Source of the DNA: Bradyrhizobium oligotrophicum S58
Lineage (GTDB): Bacteria > Pseudomonadota > Alphaproteobacteria > Rhizobiales > Xanthobacteraceae
Direction: 5' to 3'
NCBI RefSeq assembly: GCF_000344805.1
Contig: NC_020453.1
Location: 1,860,001 to 1,924,000 of the forward strand
DNA: 64,000 nucleotides
Part shown: piece after piece, positions 1 through 10,900 of the stretch
Layout: every line of letters starts with the position of its first letter
Position numbering within the stretch: position 1 is the first letter of the stretch
Program-made: the position numbers and the translations under genes
Notes under the pieces: generated by a model
Told to the model about the DNA's origin: nothing
Database searches by the model: none
The model's input: only the letters and a program-made list of their open reading frames with translations

Positions 1-356
1 TCGGCAAAGCTCTCGCCAGCGAGAACGCTGGACCGCAACCGGCTGACGATCGGCCGCAGTCGTCCGATGTCGGCATCGCCCGCCAGCAGTTCGAGCGAGT
101 CCTCGAGCCTCGCGCCGGCCTTCAAGAGCAGCGCCAGATCGCGCGTGAACGTCGTGACATCGGCGTGGCTCGGACCGCCGAACAAAGCGAGAGCCTCGCG
201 CGAGGCCGAACGTGCAGCTTTCTCCTCGACGGTCTCGATCGGCAGCAGTTGCAGATACTCGATCCGGTCCATTACCTCCTTGGCCGTCGCGGCCGAGATC
301 GTCCCGTGCACGACGTCGCCATTCTGGGTCAGCGCGCGGTAGCGAAACTTGCTCAC
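1..356 (-). CDS. gspF: Type II secretion inner-membrane platform protein GspF (N-terminal part, cut by window edge)
   Basis: Reading the minus strand from a GTG at 356 gives an open frame to the window edge: it starts VSKFRYRALTQNGDVVHGTI and continues with a segment like FTRDLALLLKAGARLEDSLEL. Both are typical of GspF/PilC proteins (short N-terminal beta segment, then the first T2SSF helical domain). GspF is the polytopic inner-membrane protein that couples the GspE ATPase to the pseudopilus. The start lies 4 nt after the gspE stop, so the two are co-transcribed and probably translationally coupled. About 118 residues are visible; the remaining roughly 280 lie outside. The family call is from motif recognition only. 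Confidence 0.85.
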   Translation of the reverse strand, partial: MSKFRYRALTQNGDVVHGTISAATAKEVMDRIEYLQLLPIETVEEKAARSASREALALFGGPSHADVTTFTRDLALLLKAGARLEDSLELLAGDADIGRLRPIVSRLRSSVLAGESFA

Positions 357-360
357 CGGA

Positions 361-2034
361 TCACCGTAACGTCGTGACGCGCAGGATTTCGGCGACCGAC
401 GTCGCGCCGGCGCGGCATTTCGCGACGCCGTCATCGAGCATCGTGGTCATCCCGTTCCGAACGGCGCTGCGATCGATGACGGCTGCATCGGTCGTGCCTT
501 GGATCTGCGATCTGATTTCCTGATTCAGCTCCAGAACCTCGAAGATGCCGAGCCGGCCGCGATAGCCGCTGCCGCCACAGCTCTCGCACCCCCCAGGTTC
601 GTAGACCGTCTCACCGGCCTCGAAGCCCACGGCGGCGTAGCGTGGGTCGGCGGAGAGATCGTCGACGCGAAGCATCTTTTCGGACCTGCAGCGCTCGCAC
701 AGCCTGCGGACCAGCCGCTGCGCGATCACCGCGCGGAGCGTCGATCGCAACAGATAGTCCTCGACACCGAGATCGAGCAGGCGGGGGACGGCCGCTGCAG
801 CATTTTCCGTATGCAACGTCGTCAGCACGAGATGGCCGGTCAGGGCGGCATGGACCGCGACATGCGCGGTCTCGCCGTCGCGGACCTCGCCGACCATGAT
901 GACATCGGGATCCTGCCGAACGAAGGATCGCAAGGCGGAGGCGAATGTCAGCCCAATGGCCGGTTTGACCTGCGACTGGTTGATGCCGGGAATTTCATAC
1001 TCGACCGGATCCTCGATGGTGAGGATCTTGCGCGTCGGCTCGTTGAGGATCGATAGCGCTGTCGCCAGGGTCGTGGTCTTGCCGCTGCCGGTCGGCCCGC
1101 AGATCACGATCATGCCATGCGGCAAGGCCAGCAGGCGGCGAAGCGATCGATCGTCGTGAGCGGCGAAGCCGAGCTTCTCGATCGCGAGCAGCCCGCGGTC
1201 CTTGGGAAGCAGACGGATCACCGCCGACTCGCCATGCTGCGTCGGCATCACGGCGACGCGGACGTCGAGCTGAAACCGGCCGGCGCGGAGCCGCGCGGCG
1301 CCGTCCTGCGGCAGGCGCCGCTCCGCGATGTTCAGGCCGGCGACGATCTTGATCCGCGAGATGACGGCTTGTGGCAGCACGCCGGACGGGCCGGGGACCA
1401 GCTTCAGCAGGCCGTCCACGCGCATCCGGATCGACAGCCCGTTCTGCATCGCTTCGACGTGGATGTCGCTCGCGCGCAATTCGACAGCCAGCTCGAACAG
1501 ATCGTTGACGGCGCGCACGACCGGCGCTCCGGTGGCAAGATCGCGCAGGCTCTCGATGTCGTCCTGGCGCAACTGCGGCTGCGCAGCGCTCTCCTGTGCC
1601 GCGATTTCGTCATCACCCGAAAGCCGGTTCAAGGCGGTTGCAATGTCCTCGGAGGAGGCAACCACGAGCGCGATCGTGCGCCCGAACACCAGCTCGGCAG
1701 CTCGCGCCGCTGCGGTGTCGCGGGGATCAGCAACCGCAAGGCATGGCGCTTGCTGTGCCGACTCGAATGGAAAGACCACCGTCTCGCGGAGGAAGCGACG
1801 GGAAAAATGCTCCGCCAGCGGCTTGAACGACAGCAGATCCGAGAGGGAAATTCGCGGCAATCCGAGTTGATTGGCGATTGCGTCCGCGAATTCGCCGGCC
1901 GAAAGAGCCGTCGCCTCCGCTGATCTGGCCTCGACGCCTTCGCGCTCGACAACGCCGGCCACGCCGCCGCCGGACCGCAGCCGGTCGCCGCCCTGCGGAT
2001 GATCGGCAAACCGAAGAGGAGAAGTCGAGCTCAT
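361..2034 (-). CDS. gspE: Type II secretion system ATPase GspE
   Basis: A 557-residue hexameric secretion ATPase that powers pseudopilus assembly at the cytoplasmic face of the inner membrane. The N-terminal MshEN-type region (about 45-130) is followed by the GspE/PilB core: a Walker A motif GPTGSGKTT at about 312-320, Walker B/Asp-box region and the GHLVLTTLHTENA His-box. A zinc-binding pair CERC ... CESC (about 448-485) is the tetracysteine insertion typical of GspE/PilB. I chose the ATG at 2034 because AGGA lies 6 nt upstream; a GTG at 2049 is possible and adds five residues. gspF follows within 4 nt; a Sel1 gene and gspD are just upstream, forming one leftward gsp operon. Confidence 0.95.
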   Translation of the reverse strand: MSSTSPLRFADHPQGGDRLRSGGGVAGVVEREGVEARSAEATALSAGEFADAIANQLGLPRISLSDLLSFKPLAEHFSRRFLRETVVFPFESAQQAPCLAVADPRDTAAARAAELVFGRTIALVVASSEDIATALNRLSGDDEIAAQESAAQPQLRQDDIESLRDLATGAPVVRAVNDLFELAVELRASDIHVEAMQNGLSIRMRVDGLLKLVPGPSGVLPQAVISRIKIVAGLNIAERRLPQDGAARLRAGRFQLDVRVAVMPTQHGESAVIRLLPKDRGLLAIEKLGFAAHDDRSLRRLLALPHGMIVICGPTGSGKTTTLATALSILNEPTRKILTIEDPVEYEIPGINQSQVKPAIGLTFASALRSFVRQDPDVIMVGEVRDGETAHVAVHAALTGHLVLTTLHTENAAAAVPRLLDLGVEDYLLRSTLRAVIAQRLVRRLCERCRSEKMLRVDDLSADPRYAAVGFEAGETVYEPGGCESCGGSGYRGRLGIFEVLELNQEIRSQIQGTTDAAVIDRSAVRNGMTTMLDDGVAKCRAGATSVAEILRVTTLR

Positions 2035-2146
2035 GGCGCGTCCTGTCACGGATCGTTATCGATCACCTCATTGCCGAGGGCGGCGGGCGAAGCAGTTATT
2101 TGTCGATGTCAAAAATGACACTTGTGAGATAGGCAAACTAGAACAA

Positions 2147-2671
2147 CTACAAACCCGAGGCGCGCGCGACCGCTCCGCCGCCGGATGACCTTTGCTGCCA
2201 TTCGATCGCGAGCCGCTGACCGTCGATGATCTGATCGTGCGACATCTTGGACGCGACGGCGTTGCGAATGCGCAAATAGGGCTCGCGTTCGCGGATCGGC
2301 GCCATCGCTGCCGCCAGGCTCAGCCATTTGTAGGCAAGCACATCATCCTGGCTCACGCCGCGCCCTTTGTCATATGCCAGGCCGAGCAGGTGCTGTGCCC
2401 TCGGCTCACCGCGCTCGGCCGCGTCGCCGTAGAGTTCGGCCGCGATCTCGTAGGATTGCGCAACGCCGAATCCGTTGTCGTACATGTAGCCGAGCAAGGT
2501 CATGGCGTGCGGATGTCCGCGCTGAGCCATGGGAGCTAACAGTCTCGCCGCCCGGACATAGTCGCCCCGCGCGAATGCGGCCCATCCTTCTCCGGGCGGC
2601 CGGGCGTCCGCGGCAGCGATGCCGACAACCACTGCCAGGACAGCAATCGCCGTTGTCGGGCGCCGCATCAT
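2147..2671 (-). CDS. Sel1-repeat (TPR-like) exported protein within the gsp operon
   Basis: 174 residues. A hydrophobic N-terminus (about 6-22, ending near ADA) looks like a signal peptide. Two Sel1-like repeats follow: GHPHAMTLLGYMYDNGFGV and EPRAQHLLGLAYDKGRGV, each with the A..LG.aYd.G.GV pattern, then a partial third. Sel1 repeats form helical solenoids that mediate protein-protein contacts. The ATG overlaps the gspD stop (ATGATG), so translation is coupled to gspD, and gspE follows about 110 nt downstream. A role as a periplasmic accessory of the secretin or the secretion substrates is an inference from position; no such function is known to me. Confidence 0.8.
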   Translation of the reverse strand: MMRRPTTAIAVLAVVVGIAAADARPPGEGWAAFARGDYVRAARLLAPMAQRGHPHAMTLLGYMYDNGFGVAQSYEIAAELYGDAAERGEPRAQHLLGLAYDKGRGVSQDDVLAYKWLSLAAAMAPIREREPYLRIRNAVASKMSHDQIIDGQRLAIEWQQRSSGGGAVARASGL

Positions 2672-5001
2672 CGGCTGGCCCGCGGTGTCTGGAGCGCGCT
2701 CGCCGATACCGGATTGATGGTGCCGCGCAATTTCGACCGCAGCTCCTCGGCGACGTAGTGGGCGTCGGTGCCGTCGCGGATGATCTGCGGACGGATGAAG
2801 ATGATCAGCTCGGTCCGCCCGCGGCTGCGGTCGTTGTTGCCGAGCAGCTCGCCAAGGCCGGGGATCTGGTCGATGCCCGGAACTCCGCTGCGGGTGCCCT
2901 GATGCGTTTCGCTGATGAGACCGGCGAGCAGTACGGTCTGGCCGCTGGCCACGGCCACCGAGCTCTTCACCTTGCGCTGTGCGACCGTCGGCGTCAGGCT
3001 GTTGGCGGTCTGCGGCGAGACGTTGCTGATCTCCTGCTCGATCTCCAGCCGCACATTGCCGTTCTCGTTCACACGCGGAGCGACCCGCAGGATGATTCCG
3101 GTGTTGCGGTAGTCGATCGTGTTGACGACGGTATTGTTGGTCGTCAGCACCGTGGCGCTGCCGGTCGAGACCGGCACCTGGTCGCCGACCTGCAACGTCG
3201 CCGCCTGGTTGTCGATCACCACCAGCGAGGGGTTGGACAGCACCTTGACGTCGGTGACCGTATGCAACGCGCTCAGGATCGCGCTCGGCTGCGATTCCGA
3301 TCCGATCAGGAAGTTGAACCCGGGGAAGGCGCGGTTCAGAAACGCGTTGGTGACCGTTCCCGCTGCCGAGGCGATGGTGGCGGGGGCCGATGTCGAGGTG
3401 GTGTTGAGCAGCGAGCCCTGGTCGGGCCTCAGGCCGAGATTCTTGCTGGTCAGGTAGGACTGCACGCCGTAGGTCAACGAATCGTTGAGCGTGACCTCGG
3501 CGATGGTGGCGTCGATCGCGACCTGCAGCTGCGGGCGATCGCATTGCCGCAGGGTGGCTTCGATCAGCCGGTAGTTTTCCTTGTCGGCATAGATCAGGAG
3601 CGTGTTGTTGACGACATCGGGCGTGATCCGCACGCCTTCCATCAGCGGCTTGCTGCTCGTGGAGGACGCCCGCGACTCCGATCCCGTATCGAGCCCTGCC
3701 TGCGTCGGCGCCGGTGTTCCGCCGAAGCCGCGGTTGGCGACCAGCCCGTTGTTTCCCTGCTGCTGGCTCGAAAAGCCGTTTGATTGCGCCGTCGTGCCGG
3801 CGGCGGACAGTCGCTCGGAGCTCGAGCTCGATGACGCTCCCGAGCCGGGGGCGAGGTCATTCGAGGACGCTTCGGCGCTGCCCGAATTTCCAATGAACAT
3901 GTCGTTCAGCACCCGCGCCATCTGGCGCGCCTCGCCATATTTGACGCGGTAGACGTGGACGCTGTTGCGGAGCGTGTTGCCGGCATCCAGCCGCTTGATC
4001 CAGGTCTCGGCTGTCCGCAGCAGCGCCGGCTTGCGGCTGATGACCATGACGGCGTTCATCCGGCTGACAGTCTGGAATTTCACCATGTTCTGTCCGAGCC
4101 CGCTGTCGCCGGTGTCCATGATCTTTTCGAGCTCGGCGACGATGGGCTCAGGATTGCCGTTGACGATGGGAAAGATTCCGACCGACTGCCCGCGCATCCA
4201 GTCCGCATCGAAGCTCAGCGCGGCATCGATTGCGGTCCGGCGCTCGGCGCCCGTCCCCTGGATCAGCAGCAGGTTGCGGCCGGGGTCGGCGCGCACGGCG
4301 CCGGGTTTGAGCGCGAAGCTGTCGAGCAGCTTCAACAATGTCGGCGCAGAGACGTATTGCAGCGGGAGCACGGAGATGCCGTACCCAGGCTCGGCCGAGG
4401 CTCCGGCCGCATCGACGTTGCCGGCGCCGGTCGCCTCGCCGAGTGGGATCAGGCGATAGCCCGAATTGTCGCGAACCAGCGCCGTGCCGGTGAGACGAAG
4501 CGCGTTCTCGAGCACGTAGGCGACGTCGGCTTTCGGGACCGGCCGCACCGAGGACAGGCTCACCGTGCCCTGGATCCGCGGATCGATAGTGTAGCCGACG
4601 CCGAGGACATCGCCGAGCACGACCTTGGCCACGGTTGCGATCGGTGAGTTCTCGAAATTCAGCTCGAAGCCGTTACCGACGGCCTGCGAATGGGCCGCGA
4701 CCTGCTCCACCGGCAGCGAGGTCGAGGGAGGCGCTTCCGCTCGCGCATCTCTCGGGTTGTCGTTGCCGCCGTAGATTTCGGCACGGGCGCGGCGCGCTGC
4801 CGGTGACTGCTCGGGGAGAGCTTGCCTCGGATAACGCGGCGAAAGATCGATGCGGCCGACCTTGTCGAGCACGTCGTCACCGCGGCTATCGCTCCCGAGC
4901 GTCGCCGCGTTGCAGCCTGCCAGCGCGATCGATATCAAGGCCAGCGTTGCAAGCGTGCGGCATCGCAGCCAACCAGGGCCCAATTTAGCAATCTCAACCA
5001 C
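2668..5001 (-). CDS. gspD: Type II secretion outer-membrane secretin GspD (lipoprotein-type signal)
   Basis: The outer-membrane channel of the type II system. From a GTG at 5001 the product is 777 residues with a signal sequence ending in the lipobox LAGC (about residue 30). It then has the N0 domain (FELNFENSPIATVAKVVLGD), N1-N3 domains, a Ser/Gly/Gln-rich low-complexity insertion in N3, and the C-terminal secretin barrel. Barrel landmarks include GDQVPVSTGSATV, LRVAPRVNENGNVRLEIEQE and SSVAVASGQTVLLAGLI. The frame stays open upstream to 5448, but that part is Arg-rich nonsense lying over the neighbouring porin gene, so the start must be near the lipoprotein signal. A lipidated secretin may not need a separate pilotin (inference). 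Confidence 0.93.
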   Translation of the reverse strand: MVEIAKLGPGWLRCRTLATLALISIALAGCNAATLGSDSRGDDVLDKVGRIDLSPRYPRQALPEQSPAARRARAEIYGGNDNPRDARAEAPPSTSLPVEQVAAHSQAVGNGFELNFENSPIATVAKVVLGDVLGVGYTIDPRIQGTVSLSSVRPVPKADVAYVLENALRLTGTALVRDNSGYRLIPLGEATGAGNVDAAGASAEPGYGISVLPLQYVSAPTLLKLLDSFALKPGAVRADPGRNLLLIQGTGAERRTAIDAALSFDADWMRGQSVGIFPIVNGNPEPIVAELEKIMDTGDSGLGQNMVKFQTVSRMNAVMVISRKPALLRTAETWIKRLDAGNTLRNSVHVYRVKYGEARQMARVLNDMFIGNSGSAEASSNDLAPGSGASSSSSSERLSAAGTTAQSNGFSSQQQGNNGLVANRGFGGTPAPTQAGLDTGSESRASSTSSKPLMEGVRITPDVVNNTLLIYADKENYRLIEATLRQCDRPQLQVAIDATIAEVTLNDSLTYGVQSYLTSKNLGLRPDQGSLLNTTSTSAPATIASAAGTVTNAFLNRAFPGFNFLIGSESQPSAILSALHTVTDVKVLSNPSLVVIDNQAATLQVGDQVPVSTGSATVLTTNNTVVNTIDYRNTGIILRVAPRVNENGNVRLEIEQEISNVSPQTANSLTPTVAQRKVKSSVAVASGQTVLLAGLISETHQGTRSGVPGIDQIPGLGELLGNNDRSRGRTELIIFIRPQIIRDGTDAHYVAEELRSKLRGTINPVSASALQTPRASR

Positions 5002-5150
5002 TCGCCCGCCCACCCGATCTGCCGAGTACGTTTTATATTGAGGCACTCCCGGGCGGAGCGTGGTTGCCGTCCGTCCCGGGTCGTAGCCGCCTGCTGCGAG
5101 GAGAGGACGCTGCCTGTCTATGACAGCGGCCTCTTGTCTCGTCGTCCCCG

Positions 5151-6983
5151 TTACCAGAGCCAGCCGACGCCAGCGACAATGCGGTCGGACATCGCCCCGG
5201 CCGCGCTGTGGTCGATGACCTTGGTGTAGTTCAGCTTGTAGACGAGGCTCGGGTTGGGGAACACGGCGAGGCCGACGTCGTGGAACGTCATGTCGCCGCT
5301 GCCCGTCATGTTGTTCAAACCATTGGTGATGTCGGAGCCGAGCATGCCCGAGGTCTGGAAGTTCTGGCGGGTATAGCGATAGAACGGCACGATGTCGTAA
5401 TCGTTGGGCGCCCTGAAGTGATAGGCGATCTCGCCCGAGTAGCCCCACATGCTCTTGCCGACATTGTTGGTGTCGTCGAGGTCGTTGTTGGCGCGCAGAT
5501 TCTCCGGATTGGAGAAATGCACGTAGGCATATTCGCCTCGCAGCTCGAGTCCGGTGTTCGGAACGCGATACCGGGCTTCGGTATTGAAGATCGTCATCGC
5601 GTTCTTGCCGAGCGGAGTCTCGGTGCCGTCGGGATTTGTGGCATAGGCACCACGCGGCGTGACGTCCGGTGAATAGTAGATCGCCGAGCTGCCGGCAAAG
5701 CCGGGGAGGAACGACGGGGTGTAGCTTAGCCGCAACGTATAGGCGAGCTGGTTGCTGAGCTGCCGGTAGTCGCCGATCGGCGCTTTCGAGAGGGCGAGTG
5801 CCTCGGAGCCGCTGATGCCGCCCGCATAGCCGCCCGGAATGATGTGGCCGTTGTCGCCGCGATGGTCGAAATCGTCGCCGAAATCCTCGACGCTCTGGCT
5901 GACCTGGAATTGATAATTCAGGCCGTCGACGATTTTGCCGTGAAATCCGGCCGACGGTGCATACCAGGTCGTCGGGATCAGCCCATTGGCCAGCTCCGGC
6001 CGCTGTACGCTGTAGAACAGCGTCGGCTCATGATAGAGATTGGTGAAGGAGATCGGGATCAGATCGACGCCCGGCGAGCGCAAGGTGAAGTAGTCGCTGA
6101 ACTTGATGTCGAAGAATGCCTGCTCGACCTCGACCGCGCCATGCAGCTTGTCGTCGTTGTCGAATGCGGTGCCGCCGTGCTCCCACTCCAACTCCGCGTT
6201 GAAGGTAATGCTGTCGTTGACCTGGTAGGTGGGCAGCAGCACCAGGCGCGCCATGTCGAAGCCGTTCTGCCACTGGCCGTTGGCCGCGGGATTCTGGAAC
6301 GAGCCGAGCTTGATCTCTCCGTACATGCCGATCTTCATGCCGGGCACCGGTGACGGCGCTACGCCGAAGAGGTCCCCGCCCGGCCGCGCAGGAGGGGCCT
6401 TGAGATCGGCCGCCGGCATGAATCTGGGCTTGGGATCCGAATCGGCGAATGCCGCTGCGAGCCGCGAGATCGGCGAGGACTGTTCGGCGCCATCTGACGT
6501 TTTCGCTCCGCTCGCCCTGGTGTCCTTCGGATCGGCGGATGCCATGGCGTTGCTGACGGGCCTGGACGCGGACTGCGCATTGTCGGACGCCTTCGCGGGT
6601 CCTGTCTGCGTCCCCTTGACGTCGGCCAGCGCCGCTGCGTCGGCCGTACGCCTGGATGCAAGCGATGCGGACTGCCCGACGCTGCCGGTCGTCTTCTTGG
6701 CTTTGGCGTCCTTGAGCTCGACCTGAAGAGTATTGATGCGATGCTCCATGGCGTCGAGCTTGGCCATCAGCGCCTGGACCGCTGCACCGTCGCTCGATCG
6801 CGATGGCGAAACCTCTGCCGCCTGGGCGGCCGCCGCGCTCAGAGCCAATGTCGAAACAGCGGCCAACAGCGATGACAAGAGCCTACCGCGGCCGCGAACC
6901 GAACGAATTCCAAAATCCGGAGCATTTCCGTGTAAGGACACGGTGCAATCAGGGTGTCCCCCCCTGCAGCTAATCAAGACCAT
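5151..6983 (-). CDS. Outer-membrane beta-barrel porin (DcaP / phosphate-selective porin-like)
   Basis: 610 residues. A GGGGAGG ribosome-binding site lies 8 nt before the ATG at 6983, which supports this start although it leaves a long n-region. The hydrophobic segment LLSSLLAAVSTLALSAAAAQA ends near residue 55. A short coiled coil (AVQALMAKLDAMEHRINTLQ) and an Ala/Ser/Asp-rich linker follow. From about 215 the protein alternates aromatic beta-strands, for example KIGMYGEIKLGSFQN and FNAELEWEHGGTAFDNDD, and ends in GWLW, an aromatic C-terminus as barrel proteins have. A coiled coil plus a barrel is the layout of DcaP-type trimeric porins. The substrate cannot be read from sequence. It lies just upstream of gspD in the same orientation but is probably a separate unit. 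Confidence 0.75.
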   Translation of the reverse strand: MVLISCRGGHPDCTVSLHGNAPDFGIRSVRGRGRLLSSLLAAVSTLALSAAAAQAAEVSPSRSSDGAAVQALMAKLDAMEHRINTLQVELKDAKAKKTTGSVGQSASLASRRTADAAALADVKGTQTGPAKASDNAQSASRPVSNAMASADPKDTRASGAKTSDGAEQSSPISRLAAAFADSDPKPRFMPAADLKAPPARPGGDLFGVAPSPVPGMKIGMYGEIKLGSFQNPAANGQWQNGFDMARLVLLPTYQVNDSITFNAELEWEHGGTAFDNDDKLHGAVEVEQAFFDIKFSDYFTLRSPGVDLIPISFTNLYHEPTLFYSVQRPELANGLIPTTWYAPSAGFHGKIVDGLNYQFQVSQSVEDFGDDFDHRGDNGHIIPGGYAGGISGSEALALSKAPIGDYRQLSNQLAYTLRLSYTPSFLPGFAGSSAIYYSPDVTPRGAYATNPDGTETPLGKNAMTIFNTEARYRVPNTGLELRGEYAYVHFSNPENLRANNDLDDTNNVGKSMWGYSGEIAYHFRAPNDYDIVPFYRYTRQNFQTSGMLGSDITNGLNNMTGSGDMTFHDVGLAVFPNPSLVYKLNYTKVIDHSAAGAMSDRIVAGVGWLW

Positions 6984-7910
6984 CGGTCAAACCTCCCCAT
7001 GATTGACGCGCGGACAGTGACTCTCCGCCCGCACCGCCGTGAACGCTGACCCGCGCGCAACTGCGATCCATTCGCGCTAGAAGCCGGCAATGTCGATACT
7101 TGGGCTCGCGGGCGATGCTCGCGTGTCAGCACTTGGGCGCTGGCCGGCGACTGTCGTCGCGCGGCAATCGGGCCGCCGGTATTGGCGATCGCGCTGGCGG
7201 CCGCCGGAGCGGGCGTAAGTGCCGCTACTACTTACTGAATGTCGTTCGTCACAAACATCGCGAGCAGAAAACCGGCTGGTGCAGCGTGGACGTGTATTCG
7301 CAGGCGCGCGGCGCGAAGTAACAAGTGACGCCACACTTCGTCAGCGATCGAGGCGATCGGCGGCGAATTACGTTCTAGCGATGGCGCGACGCGGCTGAGG
7401 CGCTGGAATTCAAGGACAATGCGGGAAGCGAAGGCTGCTGCGATTGCGGCAAGACTACGTATGATTTGCTGGCCGGAGCGCTGTCCAGACCCATGCGACG
7501 ACCTGTCGCGAGGGATCAAGGCAGCCGCCCGCAAAGAGAAAAAGCCTCTTTAAACAGATTCTAAACGAGGGGCAGCACGACGGCCGGGCCAGTTCTTGGA
7601 ATGATAACATATCAGTTGGCGCGATTTTTCATTTCGTCATGCCGTGACGCGCTCTCTCATCATTACGCCGCATTGCGTGATCCTATTATTGATCAATTAG
7701 TGTGGTCTGCTTTCATTCAGTTCAGTATTCGCGCGGATATCACGGGCGAACGACACGACGGGCCACATCAGGATCGTGAATGTTCGAGTGTGCCCTTCGG
7801 TGGCTTCGGCGCATGACCGAGTCCGCCGCAAACCGAGACCAACGTCAGAACCGGGACCCTGGGATGAACCGATTGCTTCGCTTACTCGCTTCCGACACCG
7901 GGGATGCACG
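6984..7910. other. Long intergenic region between divergent genes
   Basis: About 930 bp separate the leftward porin gene from the rightward helicase-like gene. Short frames exist on both strands, but none has a convincing start, codon use or recognisable protein. The right part (about 7545-7720) is noticeably AT-rich against the GC-rich surroundings and is the likeliest place for the promoter of the gene at 7911. I see no tRNA, repeat or clear terminator here. Confidence 0.5.
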
Positions 7911-10900
7911 ATGAACGCTGTCCATCGGTCGGAGCCGGCGATCGGCCTGTTGCAGAACGTTCTTGGCTATCTGGCCCAGGTCGTTCTGCACGACGCTCGC
8001 GTGATCGAACGCCTGTCGGATCATCAGCTTGATGGAGGGCACCGCTTCGTCTTTCACCAGCACGAATTGGATGAATTGCCGGGCATCACCCAGAATACCT
8101 TCGATGCGGACGGTCCCGTGTGGCTTTCCGTCGAACGGCTCACTGCTACCAACCCGCCGGCCGTCGATTCCGATCTGGCCATGTGGATCGACGTCTCCTC
8201 CGATCCCGACCGGCGTCCGCTGGTCCGACAGCGCGTCGCCGTCACGGTAGACGAAGCGGAGAAGGAGCGGCTGATCGAGGCGGGGCACGCACGAGCGGAT
8301 CATTGCTCGCCCGCGAGCGGGCCCGGCGCGTCCGCCCGGCATTGGATCGTCCGACTACGCTTGGAGCAGCGCCCCGGCATCGTCGAACGCCTCGACCGCT
8401 ATCTCGCGGACGCCTGGGCCACGTGGGCCGCGTTGGAACGGCCGCGCCGGCAGACGATCGCGGTCTATCAACGGCTGCAGGAGATGGCCCGCGAGGCCGC
8501 GGCTGCCGGCAACGATCGAAGTTGCGAGATCGTGTGGGGTATTGGCGTATCACGATGGCGTCGACAAGGGCGCGCGCTGGATCTGCCGCTGCTCGAACGC
8601 CTCGTCGAGATCGAGGTGCTGGAAAACTCCGACGCGGAAATTCGGATCCGTCCGCGCATGGTCGACGGAGCCGTCAATCTCAGGGCATTCGAGACCCCGT
8701 CATCGGCTGCAAGAGGAACGGGCGAGAATGTCGAGCGGCTGTTGGAGCCGGTCGAGCGCCGCGGTGAGCTCTCGCCATTTCAGCCCGAGAGCTTCAAGCC
8801 AATTCTCAGCGCGATCAGTTCGCAGCTCGATCTGCAAGGTGATCACCGACCCACCATGCTTGGATCGGCGATCCCGCTGCAAGAGGCGAGCGATCGACTG
8901 ACGATCTCCGATCGCTGGGTGATCTTCGCGCGGCCACGCTCGGACGAACTGCTGCTGCGCGATATCACGCGTCTTAAATTCGCGATGGACTACGCGCCGA
9001 GGAGCGAGTGTTGCCTGGATGCTCTGGCTCACATGTTGCTCGGAGCTCCGGACCATCTGACGAAGGAACGCCTGCGCCGCCGGCTGTCCGGAGTGATCGG
9101 AGACCCGATCGACGTGGTGCCCGCTGCGCAGGCCGCGGCTGACCAGGGCGATCTGTTCTTCCCCCTGCCGACGAACTCCGACCAGATGGAGATCGTTCGT
9201 CAGCTCAGGCGCTCGGACGGCGTCGTCGTACAAGGCGCGCGCGGACCCGACCGGACCGCCGCGATCGCCAATGTCGTGTGCCACCATCTCGCCCTGGGCC
9301 TGCGCGTCCTCGTGGTGTCACGCAACGAGTCCGCGCTGGCGCTGCTATCGGAGCAACTGCCTCGTGCCATCCGTGAGCTTACGGTCCAACTGACCGGCTC
9401 CGACAAGGATGTACTGAAGCACGCCGAGACCGTGGTGGGTCGCCTGCTGTCGATCGTCGAGGCGATGGACCTTGCCGATCAAGCCGAGGCCGTCAGTCGG
9501 CTGGAGCGTGACATCATCGCCACCAGTCAGGAGATATCGCGTCTCGACGACGAGGTCGGCGACGTCGCCAGGCGCAGCGTGCTGAATCTGTCCGAAGTCT
9601 CGGATCTGCCGCTCGACGCCTTGACGTCGTTGATCGCCGATCGCGGCACCTATGCTTGGTTCATCGATCGTCCCTCGCGGTTTCTTGGCGAGACCGAGTT
9701 GCTGGTTTCGGCGATCGATCAGGCACGCGCCGCGCGGTTGCGGCTGGCCGGCGATCTCGCATTCGTCGATGACCATCTTCCCGCGGTCGCTGCGCTGCCC
9801 GATGCCGCCGCAATGACGCGTCTGCACGAAGAGCTGCAGTCGACAGGCGAGCGGCTGGACGGCGACCGCGACGTCCGGCTCGCGCGACATCTCATCGCGA
9901 CGCTGGGTGTCGAGGCGGCCGACAAGTTCGCCGGCGATCTCGACGCGCTGGCGGCCGCTCATCGGATCATCATCGACGAACCCTGGCTCGCAGCGCTGTC
10001 GCCCCTCCGGTCCCGGCCTGACGAGACCTCTGACGACGGCGCCATGCTCGTCGATTTCGCCCGGGATGCGTCGGCCCTGCTGCCGCGCCGCGCCGGCTTC
10101 CTGGTTCGGCCGGTGGAAATACCCGCGGACGCCTTCGCCAAGCCGGAGTTGCTCGCGGTCGTCGAGCGGCTGTCGGCGGGCGAACGGGCCTCGATATTCT
10201 CGCTTTCCGGACGCGCTTTGAAGCAGACCGTGGATGCGATCAAGGTGGCCGGCTTCGCGCCGAAGACCGCGGCCGACTGGAGCCATGTTCGCGATTATCT
10301 CAAGTGGCGGCGTCACCTGCATTCTCTCGACGCCCGATGGCGATTGCTGGCGGCGGAAATCGGAGCACCTGGGCCCGAGCCGGAATCGTCCCACTCGTTT
10401 CACGGCTACGAGCGGATCATCAAATGCGTCGAGGTTGCGATCGTGACGGCGGCGCTGGCGAGGCGCAGCGTCTCAGCCACCGTGCCAAAGCTGTCGATGG
10501 CCGACGGCGAAATCGCAGCGCTGCTGGGTGACGGCCGACGGCTGTCCGCACTGGCGGCTGCTGTAAGGAATGCCGCCAACCAGCTCGCCGCCCAACGCAT
10601 GGAGCTCACGCGGCTGAACGAGCTGTTTGGCGGGGATGGTGCGCTGGCATCATATGTTCGGGCCGATGTGCTCTCGCAGATCGGCCGCGATGGTGTCGAT
10701 CCGCGCGAGATCGGACAGCGGTGGACCGCCATTCGCCGTCGGGTGCAGGCGCTGCACGATCGGCGCGCGGATATCGAGTTGCTCGACGAGGTCTGCCGGG
10801 AGTTGACCGAGCTCGGGGCGGATGTGTTTGCCCGGCGTATCCGGACTGAGCCGGCAGATCGAGAGAGCGGCGATCCGGTGCTCGCCGCAGACTGGGTGAT

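Noticed and set aside
2672..3544. A long minus-strand frame joined in front of the Sel1 gene
   Set aside because: The first 290 residues are Arg/His-rich and lie over gspD in another frame; the Sel1 gene starts at the ATG overlapping the gspD stop.
7077..7534. Short frames on both strands in the 6984-7910 spacer
   Set aside because: No ribosome-binding site, no recognisable protein, and codon use unlike the neighbours.
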